Position numbers and translations under genes: made by a program. From assembly GCF_011947285.1 (NCBI RefSeq), contig NZ_JAAOZT010000002.1, positions 124,001 to 188,000 on the forward strand: 64,000 nt of DNA. Direction: 5' to 3'. Positions 45,584-55,364 of the stretch are shown here, piece by piece; within the stretch, counting starts at the first letter, position 1; the number at the start of each line of letters is the position of its first letter. This DNA comes from Glaciimonas immobilis (GTDB taxonomy: Bacteria > Pseudomonadota > Gammaproteobacteria > Burkholderiales > Burkholderiaceae_D). The notes beneath the pieces are model-generated. The model worked only from the letters and a program-made list of their open reading frames with translations. It was not told where the DNA came from and made no database searches.

Positions 45584-46078
45584 ATGAAGTTTTCAACCTG
45601 CGATATTTGTGATGCCAATGAGGACAAGCTTGGCAATGGTCAACTGCACGTCTTACCGCCAGTGTTTTTGGCGTTCGGAAAACAAACCAGTTTTTTTGGT
45701 CAGGCCCGGACACTTAAAGTTTTCGAGGATAACGTGCTCGTTCGCGCAGCACTGGAAACCCCCGGTAACGGTCAGGTATTAGTAGTCGATGGCGGTGGTA
45801 GCTTGCGGTGCGCGTTAGTCGGTGGAAATCTTGGTAAGCTGGCAGAGAAAAACGGCTGGGCAGGTATAGTGGTTAACGGTTGCGCGCGTGACGTGAGCGA
45901 GTTGAATGCGTGCGACGTAGGTATTCGTGCATTGGCCTTGCACCCTCAACGCAGCATTCGAAAGGGTCTGGGCGAACAGGGTATTCGCGTCACGATTGCA
46001 GGTGTCGCGGTCGGGCCCGGCAACTGGATTTATGCAGACGGAGATGGCGTCTTGGTAGCGGTCGAAAAATTACACTGA
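45584..46078 (+). CDS. rraA: RraA family protein (RNase E regulator / HMG aldolase-like)
   Basis: A 164-residue protein: [21 protein letters not shown] at the start, [20 protein letters not shown] near residue 65 and [18 protein letters not shown] near 90. Small RraA-type members inhibit RNase E in enterobacteria, while members with a GXXXD-R-D motif act as class II oxaloacetate/4-hydroxy-4-methyl-2-oxoglutarate aldolases. Here the G-NLG, R and D residues are present, so aldolase activity cannot be ruled out. GGAG precedes the ATG. Confidence 0.85.
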   Translation: MKFSTCDICDANEDKLGNGQLHVLPPVFLAFGKQTSFFGQARTLKVFEDNVLVRAALETPGNGQVLVVDGGGSLRCALVGGNLGKLAEKNGWAGIVVNGCARDVSELNACDVGIRALALHPQRSIRKGLGEQGIRVTIAGVAVGPGNWIYADGDGVLVAVEKLH

Positions 46079-46148
46079 TTTTGTAAACTTCTTGAATTTG
46101 TGAATTTGTAAATTATTGATTCTGTATTTTTATTTTGGAAAAGTCATC

Positions 46149-46460
46149 ATGACAGTTACCCTTAAACATATCGTTATCTGGAAGCTTAAAGAGTACGCAG
46201 AAGGGGCAGACAAGGCGACTAATGCCGTAAAGCTAAAAGCATTGCTCGATAGTTGCGCGACAGTTGTTCCGGGCATTATCAAGTTTGAAGCCGTGATTGC
46301 ACAGACCGGTCTGGAGGCGAGCTACGATGTGTTGCTCAATGCAGAGTTTGCTTCACTCGCAGTATTGGAAGCCTACCAAAATCATCCCACGCACATTGCG
46401 ATCAAACCATTTGTCGGTGCAGTCCGTGAAGCACGACAATGCTTTGATTACCAAAGCTGA
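46149..46460 (+). CDS. Dabb family stress-responsive A/B barrel protein
   Basis: A 103-residue ferredoxin-like protein: LKHIVIWKLKEYAEG, a central helix, IIKFEAVIAQ and the HPTHIAIKPFV segment are typical of the Dabb domain, which usually dimerises. Function is uncharacterised. GGAAAAG lies before the ATG at 46149. It follows the RraA gene by 70 bases and may be cotranscribed. Confidence 0.82.
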   Translation: MTVTLKHIVIWKLKEYAEGADKATNAVKLKALLDSCATVVPGIIKFEAVIAQTGLEASYDVLLNAEFASLAVLEAYQNHPTHIAIKPFVGAVREARQCFDYQS

Positions 46461-46492
46461 TAGCGGCGCAGCTTTAAAATCCTGCTGAACAA

Positions 46493-46543
46493 ACCCTGTT
46501 TAAAGACCCTGTATTAAAGACCCTGTATTATGGACCCTGCATC
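46493..46543. repeat. 13-14 bp tandem repeat, about four copies
   Basis: Units beginning ACCCTGT follow head to tail at 46493, 46506, 46520 and 46534 (two are ACCCTGTATTAAAG and ACCCTGTATTATGG), in the gap between Dabb and thioesterase genes. Confidence 0.75.
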
Positions 46544-46620
46544 AATATGCGCGACGCATCTTATTGCAGGCATTATCCTACGCGGCATGCCTGCGTTTGC
46601 TTATTTTATAGTTAGTACCT

Positions 46621-47070
46621 ATGTTTCCAACACACGTTTTTCCGCTGGATAATCCCTTCTTGAAGTATCTAGGCGTAGAGTTTGTAGAAATGGGCGAGGG
46701 CGCGGCTACTCTCTCCCTCGAGTTGCAGGCGCACCACATGAACGGCGGTCAGGTAACGCATGGCGGGGTGTCAATGACCATGCTCGATGTCGTGATGGCC
46801 TTAGCCGGACGTACTCTTAACCCGCAAGCGACCGGTGCTGTTACCGTCGAAATGAAAACCAGTTTTTTGCAACCGGGCGGCCAACTCGGCGGTCATATCA
46901 TTGCGAAAGGGAAGGCCTTTCATCGTTCTGCGACCATGTGTTTTTGCGAAGCCGAGCTATGGAACGGTGATAAATTAGTCGCCAAGTCGCTCGGTACTTT
47001 CAAGTATATGAAAAGTACGCCAGCAAGTCGCAAGGCTCAGAGCGTCTCCGATAGCGCGGCGGATGCCTGA
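46621..47070 (+). CDS. PaaI-family hotdog thioesterase
   Basis: A 149-residue single hotdog protein. HHMNGGQVTHGGVSMTMLDV near residue 40 carries the PaaI/4HBT-type HGG motif with the catalytic Asp following, and TVEMKTSFLQPG forms the central strand. Such enzymes hydrolyse acyl-CoA thioesters in the cytoplasm; the acyl group is unknown. No good ribosome binding site precedes the ATG. The tail of about 18 residues is polar and probably unstructured. Confidence 0.88.
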   Translation: MFPTHVFPLDNPFLKYLGVEFVEMGEGAATLSLELQAHHMNGGQVTHGGVSMTMLDVVMALAGRTLNPQATGAVTVEMKTSFLQPGGQLGGHIIAKGKAFHRSATMCFCEAELWNGDKLVAKSLGTFKYMKSTPASRKAQSVSDSAADA

Positions 47071-47090
47071 TTGTGTTGTGGGTTGGCGCG

Positions 47091-47120
47091 TTGACCGTCG
47101 CTGACCGTCGCTGACCGTTA
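47091..47120. repeat. 10-bp tandem repeat, three copies
   Basis: TTGACCGTCG, CTGACCGTCG and CTGACCGTTA follow head to tail after the thioesterase gene. Confidence 0.65.
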
Positions 47121-47190
47121 GGACGGCTTACTTGCTAAAGCTATTTATGAGGTGTCCGCATCATTTCAGACGCATAAAACCAAGGCAATG

Positions 47191-47212
47191 GGTTCGGATA
47201 AGGTTCGGATAA
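47191..47212. repeat. 11-bp tandem duplication
   Basis: GGTTCGGATAA occurs twice without a gap between the convergent thioesterase and NRDE genes. Confidence 0.7.
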
Positions 47213-47226
47213 TGCGCCTGATTCGG

Positions 47227-47952
47227 TTAACGCACAGCGCGCTCGTCCAGCACCGCGGTTCCGCAGGCGTGTAACTTGACCAGTGTGGAAGTACGGGTGC
47301 CGTAATCTGGCGACGAGATGAACACCGACGACAGCAGGCGCTCTCTTTCTATTCCGACGCCGGTTGATGGTAACCGGCAATCTCCAGCGGTCGTCGTATC
47401 TGTCAGCATATCGAAGTAAGTTTCATCCGGTGCGCTTTGGCACAACAAGCTCGCAAACTGTGCTTTGGTCCTGACCACCTTCGGCCAACAGACATCTAGC
47501 AACGCGTTTGACAGGCCGTAAATCCCAGGTACCAACGGTAGCCCGTTACGTGGGTCGGCCTGACCTTTGTTGGAGTACCAAATCAAATCGCGGCCATCGT
47601 GAATAAGCAAGTTAAAGCCATTGTATGCATCGGCGTCTGCGCTGATCTTTGCGATATATTCTGCCGACGTTGTTTTGTCGCTCAAGAAGTTTGCGACCAG
47701 AGCGCCACGACTGGGCGCATTTTCATTTCGTTCAGAAGGTGCACGCACATTTGTAATCGCGGCAAAGCGCCCGGTTCTACTGATCCCAATCCAGGTCCCG
47801 CCATCCTGAAGATCGCGTCCGGCATAAATATCCGGATGGTCCTCCCACCAATCGGCAGGGGCGCTGGGACGCGCATAAAATTCGTCACGGTTAGCGGCGG
47901 CAATAAACGGCAGGCCGGGGACTACTTTCCAGGAAAAAACGATTAAGCACAT
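47227..47952 (-). CDS. NRDE (TANGO2-like) family protein
   Basis: A 241-residue protein beginning MCLIVFSWK with the conserved N-terminal Cys (after Met removal a possible Ntn-type nucleophile), FIAAANRDEFYARPSAPADWW with the NRDE motif near residue 22, and GGTWIGISRTGRFAAITNVR near 52. Eukaryotic TANGO2 is linked to lipid or heme handling; bacterial members are uncharacterised. Its start overlaps the end of the DUF4936 gene by ten bases, so the two are cotranscribed. Confidence 0.87.
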   Translation of the reverse strand: MCLIVFSWKVVPGLPFIAAANRDEFYARPSAPADWWEDHPDIYAGRDLQDGGTWIGISRTGRFAAITNVRAPSERNENAPSRGALVANFLSDKTTSAEYIAKISADADAYNGFNLLIHDGRDLIWYSNKGQADPRNGLPLVPGIYGLSNALLDVCWPKVVRTKAQFASLLCQSAPDETYFDMLTDTTTAGDCRLPSTGVGIERERLLSSVFISSPDYGTRTSTLVKLHACGTAVLDERAVR

Positions 47953-48245
47953 GATGAACCACTAGTAGAAGATTCAGAGATAAAAAGCTCGGCGTGACGC
48001 TGCCCTTCGATCAAGGTATCTGCGCCACTTTTCAGCGCCGCTTGCGCGACGTGCGTCGTAAAATCATCAGGAATGTCCAGATAGACTTCCATCCAGGTGT
48101 GATGTCCGTCCTTGACTTCCGGGCGTCGTTTTAACGCGCTGGCAACCTGATGTCGACGCGATAGTTCAGCTTGCATCGCCGTCACGGTGTGCGCCAGTTG
48201 CGGAGCACGTTCAGTGGCGACGCGATAATAAATATAAAGATCCAT
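47943..48245 (-). CDS. DUF4936 family protein
   Basis: A 100-residue protein: MDLYIYYRVATERAPQL at the start and HTWMEVYLDIPDDF near residue 48 match DUF4936, a family of betaproteobacteria. Function unknown. It lies between ygfZ and the NRDE gene, both on the same strand. Confidence 0.82.
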   Translation of the reverse strand: MDLYIYYRVATERAPQLAHTVTAMQAELSRRHQVASALKRRPEVKDGHHTWMEVYLDIPDDFTTHVAQAALKSGADTLIEGQRHAELFISESSTSGSSCA

Positions 48246-48301
48246 ACACCTTCATCGCTGGCGTGGTTGAGTTCAATAAATACGGGGTGTCAGAGCGACG
48301 G

Positions 48302-49363
48302 TTATTTAATCCTGGCGATAGGCTCTACCGGGTCCGGCATGTCGTAGGGCAGCGGTAAAAAATGCAATTGCGGTCCGCTGGCCGAGCCAAGATGTACCGT
48401 GCCATTTTCCAATGCAGCCAGTTTAATCTCCAGCAAGCAAGAGGTAGTGCTCTCGCCGTCATTAAGTCGCTCTGCATTGACGATCATGCCGCACGGTTGC
48501 AACGGGTCGATGCTGGAAAAGACCTCGGTTCCCGCAACTACATCAAGCGCGTCCACGTTCGCCAATACCGCACGGCGCTTGAGCTTACCCAGATACTGAC
48601 TGCGCGCGACAATTTCCTGTCCGGGATAGCAGCCTTTCTTAAAATTGACGCCACCGACGACCTCGTAATTAATCATTTGCGGCACAAACTGCTCTTGCGT
48701 AGGCAGCGTGATTTGCGCAACGCCCGCTTGAATCTGACCCAGACGCCACACCCGAGCGTGGACTACCGGCAAAGCTTGGGATAGCGTCGGCCACGCACGC
48801 ATGGCAGTCTCCGGTGTGGTGATCCATTGATACCGGGCGATGCCATTTGCGTCGGCGCAGCGTATCAGGGTGCCAGCGTCATTTTCGATTTTGGCATACG
48901 GTGCAGAAGGCAACTCGGCAAACCAGGGTAATAAAACGGCATCCAGAGTGTTGCCGCCCAAAGCGATCGTTGCATGGGTGTCTGTGACGTCGGTCAGTTT
49001 AGTTTTGGCACGCATGACAAACATTTGCAGGCGCTTTTGAACCGCCGCCTGAATATCACGCGGGATTTGCAGAAAAATGGTTTGGTCATTCTTCCACATC
49101 ATCAATGTCGCCAGTAGGCGACCTTTCGGCGAGCAATAACCGGCCAGCCGAGCCTGATTCTCAGGCAATTGCGCGACATCGTTGGTTAATTGGTTGTGCA
49201 GAAAACTGGCGGATTCTTCGCCGGTCAACGCTATCAGTCCGAGGTCGGTGATCGGCGTCACGAAATTACCGTCAGCAGCAGGTACTTTGTTGGACAGGTC
49301 AGAAGTCAGGCTTGACGCATGTTCAGTTACAAATTCTTGCCAGGTGGTTGTAATTTTAGTCAT
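48302..49363 (-). CDS. ygfZ: folate-binding protein YgfZ
   Basis: A 353-residue GcvT-like protein with the YgfZ signature FKKGCYPGQEIVARSQYLGK near residue 245, including the redox-active Cys, and the early IALTGEESASFLHNQLTNDV near 42. YgfZ supports repair or assembly of certain Fe-S enzymes such as MiaB in a folate-dependent way. It is divergent from mltG, as is usual in Burkholderiales. Confidence 0.93.
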   Translation of the reverse strand: MTKITTTWQEFVTEHASSLTSDLSNKVPAADGNFVTPITDLGLIALTGEESASFLHNQLTNDVAQLPENQARLAGYCSPKGRLLATLMMWKNDQTIFLQIPRDIQAAVQKRLQMFVMRAKTKLTDVTDTHATIALGGNTLDAVLLPWFAELPSAPYAKIENDAGTLIRCADANGIARYQWITTPETAMRAWPTLSQALPVVHARVWRLGQIQAGVAQITLPTQEQFVPQMINYEVVGGVNFKKGCYPGQEIVARSQYLGKLKRRAVLANVDALDVVAGTEVFSSIDPLQPCGMIVNAERLNDGESTTSCLLEIKLAALENGTVHLGSASGPQLHFLPLPYDMPDPVEPIARIK

Positions 49364-49494
49364 AAAATGGGTGGATTCTTTATTCAGCGATTATCATGTT
49401 AGGTTGATTATAGTGATGTCGCAAAAAAAGCGTCGGGTTTAGCCGATTTTGGAACATCTCAACCTTATTTAGTAAACCTGCGGAGCGATCGACC

Positions 49495-50475
49495 TTGTTT
49501 AAGAAACTATTATTGAGTGCTATTTTATTCGCATTACTTGCTGTTGCAGGCTTGGCTTATTGGTCACGGCAACCGGTGTTTGATAGCGGTGCCCCGATTC
49601 CATTTACGATCAAGCCCGGCAGTGGACTCGAAAGCGTAACGCAGCAAATCGCGAGTGCTCAGGTTCCGATTAATCCTGAACTGCTTGACCTATTGGTACG
49701 CATCACCGGAAAAAGTGGCAAGGTCAAGGCGGGAAGTTACGAAATAAAGCCGGGAACAACGCCTTTGCGCCTAATCACGCAGCTGGTGCGCGGCGAGTTC
49801 GCGCAGGAGGCCCTGACCGTGATTGAAGGCTGGACCTTCCGTCAGATGCGTCAGGCCATCGCCGCGCAGAGTGCACTCAAGCACGACACGGAGCTACTGT
49901 CCGACGCCGAACTGATGGCCAGGATTACCCCGGATTACGTCATCCCGGAAGGACTGTTTGCACCCGATACTTATCTGTTCGCAAAAGGGTCCAGTGACTT
50001 GCAAGTGTATAAGCAGGCCTATGCATTGCTGGAAAAGCGCCTCAATAGCGCGTGGGAATCGCGCGATCAAACCGTGCCCTACAAGACGCCGTATGAAGCC
50101 TTGATCATGGCGTCAATTGTTGAGAAAGAAACAGGGCGCAAAGCTGAACGCACCAATATTGCAGGCGTGTTTGTCAATCGATTACGGATCGGGATGCTTT
50201 TGCAAACCGATCCGACCGTGATTTACGGTATGGGAGATCGCTACGAGGGACGCATCCGTAAGCGCGATCTGACTACCGACACGCCTTATAATACTTATAC
50301 CCGCGTCGGCCTGCCTCCTACGCCGATTGCGTTACCGGGTAAGGAGTCATTGCATGCCGCTATGAACCCGGCCAAGACGGATGCGTTATTCTTTGTCGCC
50401 AGAGGCGATGGCAGTAGTCATTTTTCTAGCAACCTCAACGAACATAATCAGGCGGTGAATAAATATCAACGCTAG
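49495..50475 (+). CDS. mltG: endolytic murein transglycosylase MltG
   Basis: A 326-residue membrane-anchored enzyme that cuts nascent glycan strands and sets their length. One N-terminal membrane segment (residues 2-20), a LysM-like region (FTIKPGSGLESVTQQIA), then the YceG catalytic domain with IMASIVEKETGRKAER near 205 (catalytic Glu), FVNRLRIGMLLQTDPTVIYG near 230 and HAAMNPAKTDALFFVA near 290. The start is a TTG with GGAG upstream. Followed by tmk and holB in the conserved order. Confidence 0.93.
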   Translation: MFKKLLLSAILFALLAVAGLAYWSRQPVFDSGAPIPFTIKPGSGLESVTQQIASAQVPINPELLDLLVRITGKSGKVKAGSYEIKPGTTPLRLITQLVRGEFAQEALTVIEGWTFRQMRQAIAAQSALKHDTELLSDAELMARITPDYVIPEGLFAPDTYLFAKGSSDLQVYKQAYALLEKRLNSAWESRDQTVPYKTPYEALIMASIVEKETGRKAERTNIAGVFVNRLRIGMLLQTDPTVIYGMGDRYEGRIRKRDLTTDTPYNTYTRVGLPPTPIALPGKESLHAAMNPAKTDALFFVARGDGSSHFSSNLNEHNQAVNKYQR

Positions 50476-50698
50476 ACCGAGGGTAGATTTGTGTGTATTT
50501 AGGGCTAAATTATCCCTAAATGATTCATGCTGCGGCGCGGCTTACAGCGCCAGGTCGAACCGGTCGGTTTTAGTTCAGCGATTGTAGTGAGACAATACCG
50601 ATCGGCCAGACGATGTTAACGTCGACCGGTAGCGCAGGTCAGTTATGCTATGCCTCAGACCCATAGTCTTTTATGAAAACCAGAAATCTTAGCAATTT

Positions 50699-51307
50699 AT
50701 GACATCTGCAAAATTTATAACCTTTGAAGGTATCGACGGTGCTGGCAAATCTACGCATATAGGCTACGTAGCGGATTTGTTGCGTGCCCGCGGGTTGACC
50801 GTTGTTTCGACCCGCGAGCCGGGCGGGACCGAGCTTGGCGAGGCCTTGCGTGAATTGGTATTGCACAAAAAAATGCATCTGGAAACTGAAGCAATGCTGA
50901 TGTTTGCGTCCCGTCGTGAGCATCTGGCAGAAGTGATCGAGCCCGCGTTGGGACGTGGCGACTGGGTCGTTTCTGATCGCTTTACCGACGCCACGTTTGC
51001 GTATCAGGGCGGCGGCAGAAAACTCTCGATTCAAAAATTAGAAGTGCTTGAGCAATGGGTGCACCCGCATTTGCAGCCCGATTTAACGCTTTTATTTGAC
51101 GTGTCGCTGGAGGTCGCCCGTGCGCGCCTGGATGCCACGCGGGATCTGGATAAATTTGAGCAGGAGAAGGCTACTTTTTTTGCCGACACGCGGGCAGAAT
51201 ATTTGCGGCGTGCATCGCAGTTTCCTGCGCGTTTCCGGATTGTTGACTCGACCCGTTCAATCGCCGATATTCAGCAAAGTCTGGCGCAAATAATATCGGC
51301 CTTGTAG
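50699..51307 (+). CDS. tmk: thymidylate kinase
   Basis: A 202-residue kinase that makes dTDP from dTMP. The P-loop is [20 protein letters not shown] near residue 8, the DR(Y/F) motif is [18 protein letters not shown] near 92 and the [11 protein letters not shown] stretch is near 38. Full length. Conserved neighbour of mltG and holB. Confidence 0.95.
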   Translation: MTSAKFITFEGIDGAGKSTHIGYVADLLRARGLTVVSTREPGGTELGEALRELVLHKKMHLETEAMLMFASRREHLAEVIEPALGRGDWVVSDRFTDATFAYQGGGRKLSIQKLEVLEQWVHPHLQPDLTLLFDVSLEVARARLDATRDLDKFEQEKATFFADTRAEYLRRASQFPARFRIVDSTRSIADIQQSLAQIISAL

Positions 51308-51354
51308 GCACCATCCAGGCGGCTAATCCGTTTCCGGCCGCCTTTGGAATCATT

Positions 51355-51372
51355 GGGCACGATGGGCACGAT
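51355..51372. repeat. 9-bp tandem duplication
   Basis: GGGCACGAT occurs twice head to tail between tmk and holB. Confidence 0.6.
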
Positions 51373-51429
51373 TCCCGTCATTGTAAGCCGTGATAGCATG
51401 AACAGAGTTTGGTAACTAATTGATTGTTA

Positions 51430-52467
51430 ATGAATAATTCAATATATTCCTGGCAGAGTAATGCATGGACGCAACTGCAGCAAATGCGGGAGCGGATGCC
51501 GCACGCCATTTTATTTCATGGGGCAGTGGGTATAGGCAAAACGGCTTTTGCCGAACGGTTTGCCCAATCGATATTTTGCGATCAGCAGTTATCTGACGGG
51601 CATGCTTGCGACGTGTGCGCATCCTGCGGTTGGTTTAGGCAACACAATCATCCCGATTATCGTCGGGTGCGCCCCGAAATTCTGGAGGACGAAGACGCTC
51701 GGGACGGCGATTCCGAGGACACCGGCGATAGCAAAAAAACCGCAAAATCTGCGAAAGCACCATCTAAAGAAATAAAAATTGATCAAATTCGTGCACTAGC
51801 GGGTTTTATGAATATTTCTACACACCGGAGCGGGCAACGCGTAGTCGTCTTATATCCAGCAGAAGCGCTGAACGCGGCCGCCGCCAACGCATTACTTAAA
51901 ACGCTGGAAGAGCCACCCCCAAATACCGTAATTTTGCTAATATCAAATAGTCTTGATCGTTTGTTACCAACGATATTGTCGCGTTGTCGCAAGTTTCCTA
52001 TGCCCGTGCCATCAAGGCAGGAGGCGCTGGACTGGCTGCAACAGGAGAGCGTGGCGGATGCCGATATGTGGCTCGCAGAGCAGGGCGGGGCACCTTTGAC
52101 AGCGCAGGCACAATCCCAAAGCGAGGGGCGAGAGCTCATCAATGAGCTACTGGGCTATCTGGGAGCGCCCAGTATCGAAGGAGCGTTGAAATGCGCGGAG
52201 CGTTTGCAAAAAACACCCGTAGTTGAGTTGCTTGGATGGCAGCAACGGTGGCTTTACGACCTGTTTTCTTTGAAAATGACTGGCCTTGTACGCTATTATC
52301 CTCGCCATCAGAAAACCTTGACAAAACTTTCCGAAAAAGCGCGCACGGGCGATTTAATGCTTGCGCTAAAAGCTTGCAATGAGAGACGGGCAATTGCCGA
52401 ACATCCATTGTCGGCACGCTTGTTTGTCGAGGATATGCTGTTGGACTACGCAAAATTATTTGCCTGA
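51430..52467 (+). CDS. holB: DNA polymerase III delta' subunit
   Basis: A 345-residue clamp-loader subunit. The N-terminal AAA+ domain has ILFHGAVGIGKTAFAERFAQ near residue 25, a zinc-binding cluster (CDVCASCGW with an earlier Cys, near 52-62), and a conserved VVLYPAEALNAAAANALLKT then LEEPPPNTVILL near 145. The glutamate/lysine-rich insert (near 90-110) is a little longer than usual. The ATG at 51430 is preferred to a TTG two codons earlier. It precedes pilZ, a common order. Confidence 0.93.
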   Translation: MNNSIYSWQSNAWTQLQQMRERMPHAILFHGAVGIGKTAFAERFAQSIFCDQQLSDGHACDVCASCGWFRQHNHPDYRRVRPEILEDEDARDGDSEDTGDSKKTAKSAKAPSKEIKIDQIRALAGFMNISTHRSGQRVVVLYPAEALNAAAANALLKTLEEPPPNTVILLISNSLDRLLPTILSRCRKFPMPVPSRQEALDWLQQESVADADMWLAEQGGAPLTAQAQSQSEGRELINELLGYLGAPSIEGALKCAERLQKTPVVELLGWQQRWLYDLFSLKMTGLVRYYPRHQKTLTKLSEKARTGDLMLALKACNERRAIAEHPLSARLFVEDMLLDYAKLFA

Positions 52468-52701
52468 ATGTGAGGGCGGGTGTATTAAGGGTACATTTTA
52501 GTTATTGCCGCGATTCATCGTCGTTCAACGGCGCAGTTTACGAGTGATACACCACGCGGCGAATGGGTTGCACGGGCGCACCGTATAACAGTATGGTGGG
52601 TAGTGTCATGATTATGCAGGGAACTATAGACGGTAACCAAATGCGATTAATCATCGATTGATCTGGCAGGCATCCGGCGATGGTTACACGAGAGAGAAAA
52701 T

Positions 52702-53079
52702 ATGGCAGAAAATTCTACGATTGATGGTGGTGTCAAGGTAGCAAGACCCTCGGTATTATCCCTCGCGATCAAAGAAAAATCGGCTTTGTATGCTGCTTAT
52801 ATGCCCTTTTTAACTAGCGGTGGGGTCTTTGTGCCTACCAATAAAACATACCAGATCGGGGATGAAATTTATTTAATCCTTAGTTTGATGGAGGACGCGG
52901 CCAAATATCCGATTGCGGGCAAAGTCGCCTGGATTACGCCAGCCGGTGCCAATAACAACAGGGCCCAAGGGATCGGCGTCCATTTTCCAGATGACGACGG
53001 CGGAAATCGCCTACGCGCGCGCATCGAAGAGATCCTGGGTTCCGCGCTTAGCTCCAGCCGTCCTACCCACACTTTATAA
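52702..53079 (+). CDS. pilZ: PilZ-domain type IV pilus protein
   Basis: A 125-residue PilZ protein: FLTSGGVFVPTNKTYQIGDE and IAGKVAWITPAGANNNRAQG, then GIGVHFPDDD. It lacks the RxxxR c-di-GMP motif at its start, like canonical PilZ of pilus assembly, so c-di-GMP binding is doubtful. It supports type IV pilus extension. It follows holB and lies two bases before a GNAT gene. Confidence 0.88.
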   Translation: MAENSTIDGGVKVARPSVLSLAIKEKSALYAAYMPFLTSGGVFVPTNKTYQIGDEIYLILSLMEDAAKYPIAGKVAWITPAGANNNRAQGIGVHFPDDDGGNRLRARIEEILGSALSSSRPTHTL

Positions 53080-53081
53080 AC

Positions 53082-53609
53082 ATGAAATATCATCACAGAA
53101 TAGCAACGCAGCAAGACTTGGCTGCAATCGTTGGGATTTATAACAGCACTATTGCGTCACGTGAGGTGACGGCTGATACAGAACCGGTTTCTGTTGCTTC
53201 GCGGCAAGCATGGTTCGATCATCACAATCCCACCTTGCGACCGCTATGGGTAGTCGAGCAGGAACTCCCGCAGGATGCTAATGAGGCGCTATCCCCGCGT
53301 ATTGTCGGGTGGTTGTCATACTCGGATTTTTATGGTCGCCCCGCCTATGCCGGTACTGCCGAGATTTCTATTTATATCCACGAATCCGTTCGCGGCCAGG
53401 GGATTGGTCGTTACCTGATGGAGCAAGCAGTTGCCTATGCCCCCAACGTTGCGGTACACACTTTGCTAGGGTTCATCTTTGGTCACAATGCGCCAAGTTT
53501 AAAGTTGTTCGAAGTATTCGGTTTTGAGCGCTGGGCTAATATGCCGCGCGTGGCGACACTGGATGGCATTGAACGCGATTTGGTGATACTCGGCAAGCGC
53601 GTGGGTTAG
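53082..53609 (+). CDS. GNAT family N-acetyltransferase (phosphinothricin acetyltransferase-like)
   Basis: A 175-residue acetyltransferase. IATQQDLAAIVGIYNSTIAS at the start, AEISIYIHESVRGQGIGRYL near residue 95 (acetyl-CoA loop) and HTLLGFIFGHNAPSLKLFE near 126 match the Pat/Bar-like group of GNATs, which acetylate phosphinothricin, methionine sulfoximine or related amines. Natural substrate unknown. It starts two bases after the pilZ stop. Confidence 0.87.
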   Translation: MKYHHRIATQQDLAAIVGIYNSTIASREVTADTEPVSVASRQAWFDHHNPTLRPLWVVEQELPQDANEALSPRIVGWLSYSDFYGRPAYAGTAEISIYIHESVRGQGIGRYLMEQAVAYAPNVAVHTLLGFIFGHNAPSLKLFEVFGFERWANMPRVATLDGIERDLVILGKRVG

Positions 53610-53654
53610 GTTTGTATTCTCCATTTATTGATATGCGTTTTTTTTATTTTTCCT

Positions 53655-54449
53655 ATGTTTATTGACTCTCATTGCCATATAAATTTTCCTGAACTGGCTG
53701 CCAGAATGCCGGAAATATTGGCGAAAATGGCCGAAAATCGGGTTACGCATGCGCTATGCGTTTCCGTCGATTTGCCGGATTTCCCGCAAGTTTTAGAACT
53801 CGCGACAACATACCCCCACATTTACGCGTCGGTAGGCGTTCATCCCGACTACGAGGATACGCCAGAACCAAGCGTTGACGATTTGATTCGACTTTCCGAT
53901 CACCCTAAAATTATCGCCATCGGTGAGACTGGGTTGGATTACTTCCGCCTAAAAGGTGATTTGGAATGGCAACGGGAGCGGTTTCGGCGCCACATCCGGG
54001 CCTCGCGAGCGACAGGCAAACCGCTGATTATTCATACCCGCGCTGCATCGGAAGACACGATAAGAATCATGCGCGAAGAAGGTGCAGGCACTAATGCTGG
54101 CGGAGTGGGCGGCGTCATGCATTGTTTTACCGAGTCACTAGCCGTCGCCGAGGCGGCGATTGAAATGGGATTTTATATTTCGTTCTCGGGCATCGTCACT
54201 TTCAAAAGTGCTAAAGATTTGCAAGCCGTAGCACTGGCGGTTCCAATGGAGCGCACACTGATTGAGACGGATTCACCTTACCTCGCTCCGGTGCCTTTCC
54301 GTGGCAGAATGAACGAGCCGGGACTGGTCGTGCATGTGGCAGAATATCTCGCCAATCTTAAGGGGATGCCGATAGCAGAGGTCGCGCGGCAAACGACAGA
54401 AAATTTCTTTACATTATTTAAGCTTCCAGAAGAGACGACGCATGCCTGA
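53655..54449 (+). CDS. TatD family metal-dependent hydrolase
   Basis: A 264-residue TIM-barrel DNase-like hydrolase. The metal residues are visible: MFIDSHCHINF at the start, IGETGLDYFRLKG near residue 93, IIHTRAASEDT near 130, GVMHCFTESL near 154 and TDSPYLAPVPFRGRMNEP near 206. TatD/YcfH proteins act on DNA 3' ends or D-Tyr-type substrates. The ATG at 53655 is the family start. Its last eight bases overlap the ankyrin gene. Confidence 0.92.
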   Translation: MFIDSHCHINFPELAARMPEILAKMAENRVTHALCVSVDLPDFPQVLELATTYPHIYASVGVHPDYEDTPEPSVDDLIRLSDHPKIIAIGETGLDYFRLKGDLEWQRERFRRHIRASRATGKPLIIHTRAASEDTIRIMREEGAGTNAGGVGGVMHCFTESLAVAEAAIEMGFYISFSGIVTFKSAKDLQAVALAVPMERTLIETDSPYLAPVPFRGRMNEPGLVVHVAEYLANLKGMPIAEVARQTTENFFTLFKLPEETTHA

Positions 54450-55146
54450 ATCGTTAGAAAAAATGCGGCTGCTGAAACCGCGTAGAACCTTTTTGTCCCA
54501 AGCCGCCGGCGGCGTGTTTTTACTTATGGTGGGTACGTTGCCTTTTAGTAGTTACGCGGCGAGCTCGGATGAATTCTTCAAACTGGTTCAGATGGATGAC
54601 TACCGGCGCCTGCCCAAATTACTGGCGGCAGGACTGAATCCGAACATTGTCGAGAGCAAACGCGGTGAGACCGGCTTGATTTTAGCCATTCGTGAAGATG
54701 CCATGAAGTCTTTTAACTTATTGTTAAATGCATCAGGAATCAATCTGAATGTACGGGCGCGTAATGGCGACACGGCACTGATGGTGGCGTCGTATAAAGG
54801 TAACGTTGCGGCGGTGAAAGCCTTGTTGGACAAGGAGGCCGAGCCCAACACCACCGGGTGGACTGCCTTACATTACGCCGCGACAGTTGGAAACAACGAA
54901 ATTGTACAGATGTTGCTGGACGCGTCCGCTTATATCGATGCAGGATCGCCCAACCAGACTACGCCAATGATGATGGCAGCGCGTGAGGGAAAAATCCTGA
55001 CGGTAAAATTGTTGCTTGATTCAGGCGCTGACGCAACACTGAAAAATGATGTTGGCATGAACGCTATAGATTTCGCCAAAAAGTTCGACCATGACGATAT
55101 CGTGGAAGGCTTGACGTCACGCTTGAAGAAGGCCGGGAAGCTGTAA
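54442..55146 (+). CDS. exported ankyrin repeat protein
   Basis: A 234-residue protein with a basic leader containing RRTFLSQAAGGVFLLMVG (twin-Arg-like, residues 14-31) and a probable cut after SYAA near 39. Four or five ankyrin repeats follow, the clearest being NGDTALMVASYKGNVAAVKA near 113 and GWTALHYAATVGNNEIVQML near 140. It probably binds a periplasmic partner. Its start overlaps tatD by eight bases; this pair is common in Burkholderiales. Confidence 0.88.
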   Translation: MPESLEKMRLLKPRRTFLSQAAGGVFLLMVGTLPFSSYAASSDEFFKLVQMDDYRRLPKLLAAGLNPNIVESKRGETGLILAIREDAMKSFNLLLNASGINLNVRARNGDTALMVASYKGNVAAVKALLDKEAEPNTTGWTALHYAATVGNNEIVQMLLDASAYIDAGSPNQTTPMMMAAREGKILTVKLLLDSGADATLKNDVGMNAIDFAKKFDHDDIVEGLTSRLKKAGKL

Positions 55147-55364
55147 ATTAAGCCTTTATTTTTTCCCCGATTAATATGAGCCGTTGGGCAACTAGCGCGG
55201 ACAAACAGGCCGATATCAATCCAGCGATCTGGTAACCCAGCGACCCAAGCCTTTGCTCAAGGCTCAAGAATGGCCCACCCCGGCCTGATCTCCTGAGGCT
55301 TCTCGATTCCCGAGCACCATTTCTGAGCCGCCGGACAACTGCTTTTATTTTGCCGCGACAGGTG